A DNA stretch of 64,000 nucleotides from Candidatus Magasanikbacteria bacterium RIFOXYC2_FULL_42_28 (GTDB lineage Bacteria; Patescibacteria; ABY1; Magasanikbacterales; GWA2-37-8): positions 190,801-254,800 of the forward strand of contig MFQZ01000010.1 in assembly GCA_001784435.1 (NCBI GenBank), written 5' to 3'. The notes under the pieces were generated by a model. It saw only the letters and a list, made by a program, of their open reading frames with translations, was not told the origin of the DNA and ran no database searches. Shown one piece after another: positions 25,378 through 33,592 of the stretch. A program made the translations under genes and the position numbers. The first letter of the stretch is position 1. Each line of letters starts with the position of its first letter.

Positions 25378-26643
25378 ATGACACAAAAAAACACTACTGT
25401 GTCTAGTTTTAACACACTAGGCATCTCGGCGCCAATTCTAGCGATTTTAAATCAACTGGAATTCGCCACCCCGACCCCAATTCAACACCAGTGCATTCCG
25501 GCGGCGTTTGATGGGAAGGATATCGTGGGTATTGCCCAGACCGGTACGGGCAAGACCTTGGCTTTTGGTATTCCAATGATTCAATTGTTGGAGCAAAACC
25601 GTGGGCAAGGTTTGATTTTACTTCCGACCCGAGAATTAGCTTTGCAAGTTGATGAAGTTTTGCGTTCAATTGGTGGCAAGCTTGGATTGCGCACCGCTGT
25701 TTTAATCGGAGGCGCGTCTTCGTATCAACAAATTCAAGCGATTCGTCGCAACCCACATATTTTCATTTCCACCCCCGGCCGTTTAATTGATCATTTGCAA
25801 CAAAAAAATCTTTCCCTCGCGCGCATTAAAATGATTGTTTTAGATGAGGCCGACCGCATGTTTGACATCGGGTTTGCTCCCCAAATTAAACAGATTTTAA
25901 ATTACGCGCCGGCTGATCGCCAAACATTAATGTTTTCCGCGACCATGCCGAAAGAAATCGCCGAAATGGCCAATCGCTATATGCGCACGCCATGGAGAAT
26001 TGAAGTCGCGCCGGCTGGCACAACGGTCGCGCAAATTGAACAAGAAATTTTTATCGTCAGCAAAGAATTACGTCCGCAGCTTTTGGATAAATTATTGGCT
26101 GACACAAAAGGCACGGTCTTGGTTTTTTCACGCACCAAACGGGGTGCTAAAAAAATTACCGGGTTGATTCGGGACATGGGACACGCTGCCACCGAGATTC
26201 ATTCGGACCGGTCTTTGGCGCAACGTCAAGCCGCGATGGTTGGATTTAAAACCGGAAAATTTCGTGTGCTCGTGGCGACTGATATTGCTGCGCGCGGAAT
26301 TGATGTGGACAATATTGAACTGGTCGTCAACTATGATTTACCGGATAATCCGGAAGATTATGTGCATCGTGTTGGTCGTACCGGGCGCGCCGGTTTAACC
26401 GGTAAAGCGGTTTCATTTGTTGGCCCGGAACAAAGACGCGACATTCAAACAATTGAACACTTGATTAAAAAATATTTACCAGTGGCGCCGTTGCCAGTGT
26501 TGCCACCGCGCCGTCCGATGGGCATTCGTCCGAAAGAAAATGATTTCGGCGGACATTATCGCGGTGGCCGTCCGCAATTTGGTGGCAGACCTTCATTTGG
26601 TGGCGGTCGTCGCCCTGCGCCATATACGCGTAAGAAATGGTAA
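25378..26643 (+). CDS. DEAD-box ATP-dependent RNA helicase
   Basis: A 421-residue helicase with all core motifs: Q motif TPTPIQHQCIPAAFDG, motif I AQTGTGKT, Ia PTRELALQ, II VLDEADRMFD, III SATMP, IV VLVFSRTK, V ATDIAARGIDV and VI HRVGRTGRAG. The short Arg/Gly-rich tail (GGHYRGGRPQFGGRPSFGG) is typical of RNA-binding tails of RhlE-type enzymes. It probably remodels RNA in ribosome assembly or decay. The start is placed at 25378; the upstream ATG at 25333 lies within a leader hairpin. The structured leader suggests cold-responsive or autoregulatory control. Confidence 0.93.
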   Translation: MTQKNTTVSSFNTLGISAPILAILNQLEFATPTPIQHQCIPAAFDGKDIVGIAQTGTGKTLAFGIPMIQLLEQNRGQGLILLPTRELALQVDEVLRSIGGKLGLRTAVLIGGASSYQQIQAIRRNPHIFISTPGRLIDHLQQKNLSLARIKMIVLDEADRMFDIGFAPQIKQILNYAPADRQTLMFSATMPKEIAEMANRYMRTPWRIEVAPAGTTVAQIEQEIFIVSKELRPQLLDKLLADTKGTVLVFSRTKRGAKKITGLIRDMGHAATEIHSDRSLAQRQAAMVGFKTGKFRVLVATDIAARGIDVDNIELVVNYDLPDNPEDYVHRVGRTGRAGLTGKAVSFVGPEQRRDIQTIEHLIKKYLPVAPLPVLPPRRPMGIRPKENDFGGHYRGGRPQFGGRPSFGGGRRPAPYTRKKW

Positions 26644-26662
26644 AAATTTAATAAATTTAAAG

Positions 26663-26691
26663 CAATCTGTCGTTAGGCGGGTTGTTTTTTT
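26663..26691 (+). terminator. Rho-independent terminator after the helicase gene
   Basis: Stem CAATCTGTC/GGCGGGTTG (with G-U pairs) and loop GTTA, followed by seven T residues. Confidence 0.8.
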
Positions 26692-26714
26692 GTAGAATAA
26701 AATAGTGTTGTAAT

Positions 26715-26743
26715 TTGACGGTTGGTTGTAAAAATCGTATAAT
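26715..26743 (+). promoter_or_regulatory. Sigma-70-type promoter of the NYN gene
   Basis: TTGACG (26715-26720) and TATAAT (26738-26743) with a 17-bp spacer; the ATG follows at 26759, giving a very short leader. Confidence 0.82.
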
Positions 26744-26758
26744 ATAGAGACGTAAAAT

Positions 26759-27400
26759 ATGGATTTAGAATCATTTAAAGGAAAATATTATTTGTTTAAT
26801 CCTGAACAATTCGGGAATATTTTTGTGTTTGTGGATTTTGGTAATGTTCGTCCGTGGGCTAAAGATTTTTGGCCAAAAGAAAATAAGTTTAGATTTTGTA
26901 AAGAAATAGATATAGCCAAATTGGCCGATGTTTGCAATTGGATTAACCCCAAGAAAAAATTTTTTTATTATGGACATTTTAAATCGCGATTAGATTTGTT
27001 TAAAAATCATCCGGAAAATATCAAAAGTCGTAATTCAATTTTTCGTTTAGATAAAGCGAGAGGGTGTGGTTTTTTGGTTAAAACAAAAGAAATAAAAATG
27101 GTTCCACACCACGATGAAGATGGTTTATTCGTAGGTAAAGCTCCCAAGTGTAATTTTGATGTTGAGATTACTATGGATTTGCTTACCAAAATTCATAAAT
27201 ATGACACCGTAGTATTGTTTTCCGGGGACAGTGATTTTAGTGGCCTATTGAGTTATTTAAAAAATAGAAATAAAAAAATAGTAGTAGTGTGTACTCGCGC
27301 TCGTATGAGCAAAGAATTGCAGGAAGTGGCCGACAAATTTATTCCGGCGGAGTCATTAAAAGAATTTTTAGTATATATAAAAAACACTCCGCCCGATTAG
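26759..27400 (+). CDS. NYN domain (LabA/DUF88-type) putative ribonuclease
   Basis: A 213-residue PIN-like protein. The acidic residues of the NYN active site are visible: IFVFVDFGNV (near 22), CNFDVEITMDLL (near 130) and VVLFSGDSDFSGLLSYLK (near 150). NYN proteins are metal-dependent nucleases that often act on RNA. The gene has its own promoter and terminates within the hairpin region of an opposing small transcript. It is next to a restriction-modification gene, but a defence role is only a guess; the substrate is unknown. Confidence 0.85.
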   Translation: MDLESFKGKYYLFNPEQFGNIFVFVDFGNVRPWAKDFWPKENKFRFCKEIDIAKLADVCNWINPKKKFFYYGHFKSRLDLFKNHPENIKSRNSIFRLDKARGCGFLVKTKEIKMVPHHDEDGLFVGKAPKCNFDVEITMDLLTKIHKYDTVVLFSGDSDFSGLLSYLKNRNKKIVVVCTRARMSKELQEVADKFIPAESLKEFLVYIKNTPPD

Positions 27401-27457
27401 GGGCGGAGGAATGGAATACGATCCTGGTATCGTTCAGGCGACGGTGCTTTTCAACAC
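27379..27457 (-). ncRNA. Candidate small RNA with own promoter and terminator
   Basis: On the minus strand TTGACA (27493-27488) and TATAGT (27469-27464), 18-bp spacer, predict a start near 27457. About 50 nt later comes the 8-bp stem CTCCGCCC/GGGCGGAG (27408-27387, loop CTAATC) and a run of six T residues (27384-27379). The product would be about 79 nt, with one further hairpin ACGAT/ATCGT. It has no meaningful open frame (only a 7-codon GTG frame ending TGA). Its 3' end is antisense to the last codons of the NYN gene. I recognise no known RNA family; the SRP RNA tetraloop motifs are absent. Confidence 0.6.
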
Positions 27458-27463
27458 AAATAC

Positions 27464-27493
27464 ACTATACCACACAAAAGTCATTTTTGTCAA
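27464..27493 (-). promoter_or_regulatory. Sigma-70-type promoter of the candidate small RNA
   Basis: TTGACA and TATAGT on the minus strand with an 18-bp spacer. No minus-strand protein gene lies downstream, which is why a small RNA is proposed. Confidence 0.7.
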
Positions 27494-27529
27494 TGTTTAT
27501 CCACAGGTGGTAAAATTTCAAAAAAACAG

Positions 27530-30500
27530 ATGAATTATATTAAAATTATGAAAAATGATTTGGTAAATGAATACATAAAATCAATCACCGAAAAATATCA
27601 GTCCGGCCAAGCCAAAGAACATGCCTATCGTCCGGCATTACAAAAATTGTTTACCGACATTACCGGTCTGAATGTCATCAACGATCCCAAACGAAGCGAA
27701 TACGGCGCGCCGGATTTTTTGTTTATGAAAGGAAAAGTCGCCGCCGCTTACGCCGAAGCCAAAGATATTGGCGTATCGCTTGACGAAACCGAAAAAGGCG
27801 AACAACTTGCTCGCTATTTTGGCTATTCCAATTTAATTTTAACCGACTGTTTAGAGTTTAGATTTTTTCGTAATGGGCAAAAATATGAGGCGGTAAAAAT
27901 TGCCGAAATTAAAAATGGCGAAATAGTCGCTGACGAAAACAATTTCGCGCATTTGGAAGATACCATAAAAGAATTTATCAATGAAGCCAAAGAGCCGATA
28001 AAATCCGGTGCGGTGCTCGCTAAAGTGATGGCTGGCAAAGCGCGTCGTATTCGCGATAATATCAAGAAATTTTTACATGACGGGGACACGCAAACCAATG
28101 AGAGTTTGTTGTCGGTGTATAATGTGATAAAAAAATTGTTGCTGGCCGATTTGGATTATGACAAATTTGCCGATATGTACGCGCAAACAGTCGTGTATGG
28201 ATTATTCGCGGCGCGTTATCATGATGAAACGCCCGACACTTTTTCCCGCCAAGAAGCGCGCGATTTGGTGCCGGTTTCAAATCCATTTTTGAGGCACTTT
28301 TTTGACCATGTGGCCGGACCGTCTTTTGACAAGCGCATTGAGTTTATTGTCAACGAACTTTGTGAGGAATTTGTCCACGCCGATGTGCAGGCGATTGTTC
28401 ATGATTATTACAAAGTGGAAAAAGACGATAGCCGTGATCCGATTATTCATTTTTATGAAGATTTTTTGCAAGAATATGATTCGGCGGAACGCAAAAAGAT
28501 GGGCGTATTTTATACTCCCTTACCGGTAGTGCGTTTTATCGTGCGCGCGTTAGATGATGTTCTCAAAAAAGAGTTTGGTTTAAATGGTCTGGCGGATTCT
28601 GCTAAAATTGAAATTAATAGTGTGAGCCAAGGCAAAAAGTTTAAACAGAGCGTTCACAAAGTTCAAATTTTGGATCCGGCCACCGGCACCGGAACATTTT
28701 TGAATGAAGTTATTTCGCATATTAAAAAATCTTTTGACGGCCAAGAAGGCCGTTGGGCGAATTACGCGCGCGAAGAATTATTGCCGCGTTTGCACGGGTT
28801 TGAAATTATGATGGCGTCATACACGATTGCCCATCTTAAACTGACGACTACGCTTAAAGAAAGTGGCGTAGATATTAACAGGGGGCGACTCGGAGTATAT
28901 CTTACCAATAGTTTGGAAAAAGCTGAAAGCTACGATGATACTTTATTCGCAGGTTTAGGTTTGGGGCAGGCGATTACCGATGAGTCCATCGCGGCGAATA
29001 AAGTAAAAAATGATTTGCCAATTATGGTGGTGTTAGGGAACCCGCCGTATAATGTTAGTTCGCAAAATAAAGGCGAGTGGATTGGCGAGCTGATAAAAGA
29101 TTATAAAAAAGATTTAAATGAGAGAAATATTCAACCTCTGTCGGATGATTATATTAAATTTATTCGTTTTTCACAGTATCTGATAGATAAAAATGGCGAG
29201 GGAGTTATCGGGATGATAACCAACAATTCGTATATAGACGGCATTACCCACCGGCAAATGCGCAAGTCGCTGTTAGAATCGTTTGACAGTATTTATATCT
29301 TGGATTTACATGGTAATGCCAAGAAAAAAGAAGTCGCGCCGGATGGTAGCGCCGATCAAAATGTATTTAGTATTATGCAAGGCGTATCCATCGCAATTTT
29401 TGTGAAAAAATCCGCCAAGAAAAAAACGCTCGGTGTGGTTTATCACGCCGAAATGTTTGGTAAACAAAAAAATAAATATGAAGCGTTAGATAATTCTGAT
29501 TTTGAGAAAATGAAGTGGAACAAGATTAAGTATGAAGCGCCGTATTATTTCTTTGTGCCCAAGGATTTTGGGGCGAGCGAAGAATATGAAAGCGGATTTA
29601 AGTTAGACGATTTCTTTAGTATAAAGGCAGCGGGAATTAAAACTCATCACGATGATATTGTGATTGCATTTTCTGAAGATAATCTTAAAAAACAGATTTT
29701 GAATTATTGTGATAGCTCTAATTTCATATTTGATGTTGAAAAAATTAAAAAAATTTGTTATAGGCCATTCGACGAGAGATTTTTGTATTATGACACAAAG
29801 ATTGTCGTAAGACATAGAAAGGAGCAAATGAAACACTCTTTTTATTCTAATTTATCTCTTTTGGCTGGTAGGCAATCAAAATCAGATCAAATAAGTCATT
29901 TTTTTATTACCAATTTATTGTCTGAAATGAAAACAGCGGAAAGTACTACTGGATCTTATCATTTTCCACTTTATCTCTACGCTGACGACGGCACCAAAAT
30001 CCCAAATCTTAAAAAAGAAATCGTCCAAGAAATAGAGAAAATTACCGGCCCGATAACGCCAGAAAATATTTTGGATTATATTTACGCGGTTTTACACAGT
30101 CCTAATTATCGCGAAAAATATAAGGAGTTTTTAAAAATAGATTTTCCGCGCGTGCCGTATCCAAAAGACAAAAATCAATTTTTTGCGTTAGCTAAGTTAG
30201 GCGAAGAATTACGCTATCTGCATCTGTTAGAAAGTCCAAAAGTAAATAGTTTTATTACCACTTATCCGGTGGTGGGGGACAATATGGTAGAAAAAATTAT
30301 TTACGAAAACGAAAAAGTATTTATCAATAAAACCCAATACTTTGGCGGTGTGCCCAAATTGGCCTGGGATTTTTACATAGGTGGCTATCAGCCAGCTCAA
30401 AAATGGCTCAAAGACCGCAAAGGCCGAAAACTTACCAATGCTGATATAGAGCATTATCAAAAAATTATTGTGGTGTTGGTGGAAACGGGGCGGATCATGG

Positions 30501-30532
30501 GAGAGATTGATGGCGTGGGATTGATATTTTAA
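27530..30532 (+). CDS. Single-chain (type IIG-like) restriction-modification enzyme
   Basis: A 1000-residue protein. The N-terminal domain has a PD-(D/E)xK-like pattern: PDFLFMKGK at about 60-68, then AYAEAKDIG at about 73-81. A helical connector follows. The N6-adenine methyltransferase core begins near 330 with GVFYTPLPVVRFIV, with SAM motif ILDPATGTGTFLNEV near 378-392 and catalytic motif VVLGNPPYNV near 500. The C-terminal 350 residues are likely the target-recognition part. Cleavage, methylation and specificity thus sit in one polypeptide, as in type IIG enzymes; no helicase is present, unlike type ISP. Met7 (27548) is an alternative start. No separate methylase or specificity gene is nearby. 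Confidence 0.85.
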   Translation: MNYIKIMKNDLVNEYIKSITEKYQSGQAKEHAYRPALQKLFTDITGLNVINDPKRSEYGAPDFLFMKGKVAAAYAEAKDIGVSLDETEKGEQLARYFGYSNLILTDCLEFRFFRNGQKYEAVKIAEIKNGEIVADENNFAHLEDTIKEFINEAKEPIKSGAVLAKVMAGKARRIRDNIKKFLHDGDTQTNESLLSVYNVIKKLLLADLDYDKFADMYAQTVVYGLFAARYHDETPDTFSRQEARDLVPVSNPFLRHFFDHVAGPSFDKRIEFIVNELCEEFVHADVQAIVHDYYKVEKDDSRDPIIHFYEDFLQEYDSAERKKMGVFYTPLPVVRFIVRALDDVLKKEFGLNGLADSAKIEINSVSQGKKFKQSVHKVQILDPATGTGTFLNEVISHIKKSFDGQEGRWANYAREELLPRLHGFEIMMASYTIAHLKLTTTLKESGVDINRGRLGVYLTNSLEKAESYDDTLFAGLGLGQAITDESIAANKVKNDLPIMVVLGNPPYNVSSQNKGEWIGELIKDYKKDLNERNIQPLSDDYIKFIRFSQYLIDKNGEGVIGMITNNSYIDGITHRQMRKSLLESFDSIYILDLHGNAKKKEVAPDGSADQNVFSIMQGVSIAIFVKKSAKKKTLGVVYHAEMFGKQKNKYEALDNSDFEKMKWNKIKYEAPYYFFVPKDFGASEEYESGFKLDDFFSIKAAGIKTHHDDIVIAFSEDNLKKQILNYCDSSNFIFDVEKIKKICYRPFDERFLYYDTKIVVRHRKEQMKHSFYSNLSLLAGRQSKSDQISHFFITNLLSEMKTAESTTGSYHFPLYLYADDGTKIPNLKKEIVQEIEKITGPITPENILDYIYAVLHSPNYREKYKEFLKIDFPRVPYPKDKNQFFALAKLGEELRYLHLLESPKVNSFITTYPVVGDNMVEKIIYENEKVFINKTQYFGGVPKLAWDFYIGGYQPAQKWLKDRKGRKLTNADIEHYQKIIVVLVETGRIMGEIDGVGLIF

Positions 30533-30738
30533 AGCGGAAGAGGTTGTATTTTTTGATCCACAAAAGACACTAAAAGAGTGGAATGAGGGACTGGGTATAT
30601 AGTGGGTTAGGTGATTGCCAAAAAAACTTATCCACAGGCCGATTTTATTAGGGATTTCCCTTATTTTCAAAAGAGTGTATACTATTACTGTGTATATCAC
30701 AAGGTTTCATAACCTTTTTTATTCTTAACATTAAGTCT
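30533..30738. other. Intergenic region without a supported gene
   Basis: About 200 bp between the restriction-modification gene and the HU gene. A TATACT hexamer at 30678-30683 may be the -10 of the HU promoter, but no good -35 is seen at the right distance. No terminator with a T-run is visible after the restriction-modification gene. Confidence 0.4.
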
Positions 30739-31020
30739 ATGGCAGGCATGACCAAGTCAGCCCTGTTGGCCGCTTTGGCGGAACAAACAGGTTTAGCGAA
30801 GAAGGATGTCGTCACCCTCACGGAGGCGATGACCGAATTGGCCTATAAAGAGGTCAAGAAATCAGGCGTATTCGTAGTCCCAGGTTTGGGCAAATTGGTA
30901 AAGGTGCACCGCAACGCGCGCGTCGGACGCAATCCAGCGACCGGAGCCACCATCCAGATCCCGGCCAAGACCGTGGTGAAATTCCGCGTGGCCAAAGCTG
31001 CCAAAGAAGCGGTATTGTAA
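30739..31020 (+). CDS. hup: HU/IHF-family DNA-binding protein
   Basis: A 93-residue histone-like protein. The dimerisation helices (MTKSALLAALAEQTGLAKKD and the next ~25 residues) are followed by the beta-saddle VFVVPGLGKLVKVHRNARVG. The DNA-intercalating arm includes the conserved RNPATGATIQIPA with the tip proline, then VVKFRVAKAAKEAV. It would bend and compact DNA as a homodimer. It is more Lys/Ala-rich and more GC-rich than its surroundings, as expected for a highly expressed gene, and is monocistronic with a strong terminator. Confidence 0.95.
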   Translation: MAGMTKSALLAALAEQTGLAKKDVVTLTEAMTELAYKEVKKSGVFVVPGLGKLVKVHRNARVGRNPATGATIQIPAKTVVKFRVAKAAKEAVL

Positions 31021-31035
31021 TTTTTCAGACAAAAT

Positions 31036-31070
31036 AAAAATCTTCCGTAGACGTACGGAAGATTTTTTTT
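31036..31070. terminator. Bidirectional rho-independent terminator
   Basis: A 14-bp stem AAAAATCTTCCGTA/TACGGAAGATTTTT with loop GACG (31050-31053) and T-runs on both strands. It ends the HU gene and the converging minus-strand surface protein gene. Confidence 0.92.
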
Positions 31071-32109
31071 ACGCAAAAATTTTGGTAAGTTTCCAAAGGA
31101 AGGCGAGCAGGGCGAGGCCGGAAAGTAATAACGCCCAGGGGGTTTTAAAAATAAAGGCCAAGATCGCTATCACGCGGTATTGGATTTGCGCGCCGGATGG
31201 CAATATTTTGGCGATACCTTCAGCCGGTGGATATTTTTCTGATAATTTACTAAGTGTCTGCCAGAAAATCGGTTCATTGTTTTGGCCGGATTCGATAATT
31301 TTTTTTGTTTCAGCGCGTTTTTCTTCTAACACGGCCGCCACTTGTCCGATGACGCCGGTGTTAATGGGGGAGGTGGCAAAGGAAATTTTGTCGGCAATTG
31401 TGGACGGCAGAAATGATTTTGTCGGTTCGCTTGTTTCTGTTTCGTTAGCGGTTTGTTTAGTATTTTGGAAAATGTCAGTAATTTTTTGCGTGATATTTTC
31501 TACCGCGGTTTCTGCTATTTTTGTTTCAATTATATTTTCAACTGATTTTTCTTCGTCAGTAACTAACGGATCAGTGCCATTTTTTATTTCTTCTATATCA
31601 CTTACGCGGTCATTGTCATCGTCTGGATCGGTGGCGTTGCCAATTTTGTCGTCGTCCGTGTCATGGTCAATTTCCTGGGCGTTGGTTATTGACTGCGCCG
31701 AAGGTGGCAATTCGATTGGTTCCGGTGTTTTTCCCGGCAGAGATTTTTTAGCATCAACTATTTTTACTTTAATATTATGGTTTCCCGCTTCCACTTTCCA
31801 ATCTGTCCATTTTTGGATTAATTGGCCACCGATTGACTCAAAATTTGTTTCCGAAATTATTTTATCATTATCTGAAAATTGAATTTTACCGATTAAATCA
31901 AAGCCGGAATTATTTTGAAAAGCCGTATAGATCCGGATATTATCATTGGCGAAAAATTGACTCTGTGAATACCAGATTCCATTGACAAAACCGGCGTTAA
32001 CAGGCGTGGTTTCCGCATTAGCGGGGGAGACATGCACCCCTAAAAATATCACGCCGAGTATCAGAATGAAAATTTTTTTGTTAATAGTTTTTGTTTGCGG
32101 AAAAAACAT
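31069..32109 (-). CDS. Exported protein with thrombospondin type 3 (calcium-binding) repeats
   Basis: A 346-residue protein with a signal peptide (about residues 9-32, ending near ANAET). A beta-sandwich region of about 100 residues follows, then Asp-rich calcium-binding repeats (IDHDTDDDKIGNATDPDDDN, then DRVSDIEEIKNGTDPL) at about 142-178. A long Thr/Glu-rich stalk leads to a C-terminal transmembrane helix (WALLLSGLALLAFLWKL). This topology fits a cell-surface protein anchored at its C-terminus. Many CPR genomes encode such TSP3-like surface proteins; the partner is unknown. Confidence 0.8.
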   Translation of the reverse strand: MFFPQTKTINKKIFILILGVIFLGVHVSPANAETTPVNAGFVNGIWYSQSQFFANDNIRIYTAFQNNSGFDLIGKIQFSDNDKIISETNFESIGGQLIQKWTDWKVEAGNHNIKVKIVDAKKSLPGKTPEPIELPPSAQSITNAQEIDHDTDDDKIGNATDPDDDNDRVSDIEEIKNGTDPLVTDEEKSVENIIETKIAETAVENITQKITDIFQNTKQTANETETSEPTKSFLPSTIADKISFATSPINTGVIGQVAAVLEEKRAETKKIIESGQNNEPIFWQTLSKLSEKYPPAEGIAKILPSGAQIQYRVIAILAFIFKTPWALLLSGLALLAFLWKLTKIFA

Positions 32110-32124
32110 AAGTAAAGCATGGAT

Positions 32125-32153
32125 ATTATACTAAAATTATCTGTTTGGGTCAA
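32125..32153 (-). promoter_or_regulatory. Sigma-70-type promoter of the TSP3-repeat protein gene
   Basis: Minus-strand TTGACC (32153-32148) and TATAAT (32130-32125) with a 17-bp spacer, 16 nt before the start codon. Confidence 0.82.
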
Positions 32154-32250
32154 TTTTTGCGCTATTGTTATTGGTGGGTTTAACTGTTAAAATACGAGGA
32201 ATAAGGGGCGATATGAAATATTTTTGAGTTTATCATTGTAATATAATTAT

Positions 32251-32796
32251 ATGGCAGTATCCACGAAATTGAATGACGAGGAATTGGCAGTGGCAGTGCG
32301 CGCGCGCGATAAGGAATTATACGCGGAAATTATTTTGCGCTATGAAACGAAATTGGCGCATTATTTGCGTAAATATATTCGTAGTGGCGATGAGTTGGAC
32401 GATGTTTTACAAGAGACCTTTATTAAGGCCTATCGCAACCTATTTGATTTTGACGAAAATAGAAGATTTTCACCTTGGATTTATCGCATCGCGCATAATG
32501 AGGCAATTAATCATCTAAAAAAATACCGCAAAGAAATAATTTCTATTGAGCCGGAAGAATTGGAGATTGTTGATAGTAAATTAAATTTAGCAGAAAAAGT
32601 GGATGGGGTTTTGGCAAAAGAAAAAATTGAGCGCGCGCTGTCGCAGTTAAAAAATAAATATCGCGATCCGCTAGTGTTGTATTTTTTTGAACAGAAATCT
32701 TACGAGGAAATTAGCGACATTTTACATTTACCGATTTCTACCGTGGGGGTGTTGATAATGCGCGGCAAAGAAATTTTGAAAAAGTATTTAATTTAA
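32251..32796 (+). CDS. ECF-type sigma factor
   Basis: A 181-residue sigma-70 family protein with only regions 2 and 4. Region 2: YLRKYIRSGDELDDVLQETF, then SPWIYRIAHNEAINHLKKYR. Region 4: SQLKNKYRDPLVLYFFEQKS, then SYEEISDILHLPISTVGVLI. It would direct RNA polymerase to an alternative promoter set. It is 5 nt upstream of a membrane protein that may hold it inactive, and an efflux set follows, which is a plausible target operon. Confidence 0.92.
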   Translation: MAVSTKLNDEELAVAVRARDKELYAEIILRYETKLAHYLRKYIRSGDELDDVLQETFIKAYRNLFDFDENRRFSPWIYRIAHNEAINHLKKYRKEIISIEPEELEIVDSKLNLAEKVDGVLAKEKIERALSQLKNKYRDPLVLYFFEQKSYEEISDILHLPISTVGVLIMRGKEILKKYLI

Positions 32797-32801
32797 ATTG
32801 T

Positions 32802-33581
32802 ATGGTAGAAAAAAATGACGTCGCCAACAAAGTAATGGAAAAAATTAAAGGTGGTAGCGTTAAATTGCGTTCCAAGTATGTTTTTATTTTGGAAAAGTTA
32901 AGCGCCAACGGCGCGCTGGTGTTAGTAGTCGCGCTCGCGGCGCTATTTTTTTGTCTGGTGATTTTTTATTTAAAAACTTCGGATAATTTAGCATATTTGT
33001 CTTTTGGTAGACGCGGGTTTAATCCGTTTATGCAGTCATTTCCCTATTTACTGTGTGGGGCTTTCGTTGGTTTGATTGGCGCGGGTGTTTATATTTTCAA
33101 AAAAAGCGCGACGGGTTTTCAGTATCCGGTAAAATATGTGATTACCGCTTTGGTGGTTGTAGTGGTCGCGGTGGGCGCGCTATTGGCATATATTGATGTC
33201 GGTGAACGTTTTGAGCGGCGCGTGTTTGAAAAGCGTGATTTTGGCGGGCGGATGTTTCGGCCGTTTTTACGTTCGGGATTAGACGAGCGCGCGGGTGGAA
33301 TCGCGGGGAGAGTCGTGCAAGTTCGCGAAGGCGGGGCGTTAATTCAAACACCGCGAGGAGAAGAAACTGTTGATTTAACAAAATTAGAAAATTCTTTGTC
33401 GGAAAATTTATCTGATGGAATGTTTATCGTGGCGGTGGGTGACAGACGGGGAAAATTATTTTTAGCGCGCGCGGCGAGAATAATCACCGCGGACGAAATG
33501 CCGATGATTGGACGCGGGGTCAATCGTCGTTTTGGGCCGATACCATCACCACGTTGCGGGAAAAGCAATCTTGGTTTTTAA
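32802..33581 (+). CDS. Membrane protein cotranscribed with the ECF sigma factor (possible anti-sigma)
   Basis: A 259-residue protein. About 35 cytosolic residues are followed by three membrane helices (about 38-60, 76-97, 107-128) and then an extracytoplasmic domain with a small beta-barrel-like segment (AGRVVQVREGGALIQTPRGE, then EETVDL). No zinc-finger anti-sigma motif is seen, so the anti-sigma role is an inference from position only. The end of its frame overlaps the false start of the next gene; the true adaptor start lies 11 nt after its stop. Confidence 0.65.
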   Translation: MVEKNDVANKVMEKIKGGSVKLRSKYVFILEKLSANGALVLVVALAALFFCLVIFYLKTSDNLAYLSFGRRGFNPFMQSFPYLLCGAFVGLIGAGVYIFKKSATGFQYPVKYVITALVVVVVAVGALLAYIDVGERFERRVFEKRDFGGRMFRPFLRSGLDERAGGIAGRVVQVREGGALIQTPRGEETVDLTKLENSLSENLSDGMFIVAVGDRRGKLFLARAARIITADEMPMIGRGVNRRFGPIPSPRCGKSNLGF

Positions 33582-33592
33582 TAATTATTTGT

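Noticed and set aside
27379..27457. Possible small SRP RNA
   Set aside because: The size is near that of a bacterial 4.5S RNA, but the GGAAGG...AGCAGC apical motif is absent.
31082..31882. Plus-strand 266-residue frame opposite the TSP3-repeat protein
   Set aside because: The minus frame has a signal peptide, calcium-binding repeats, a C-terminal anchor, a promoter and a terminator. The plus frame is a Ser/Val-rich mirror of it.
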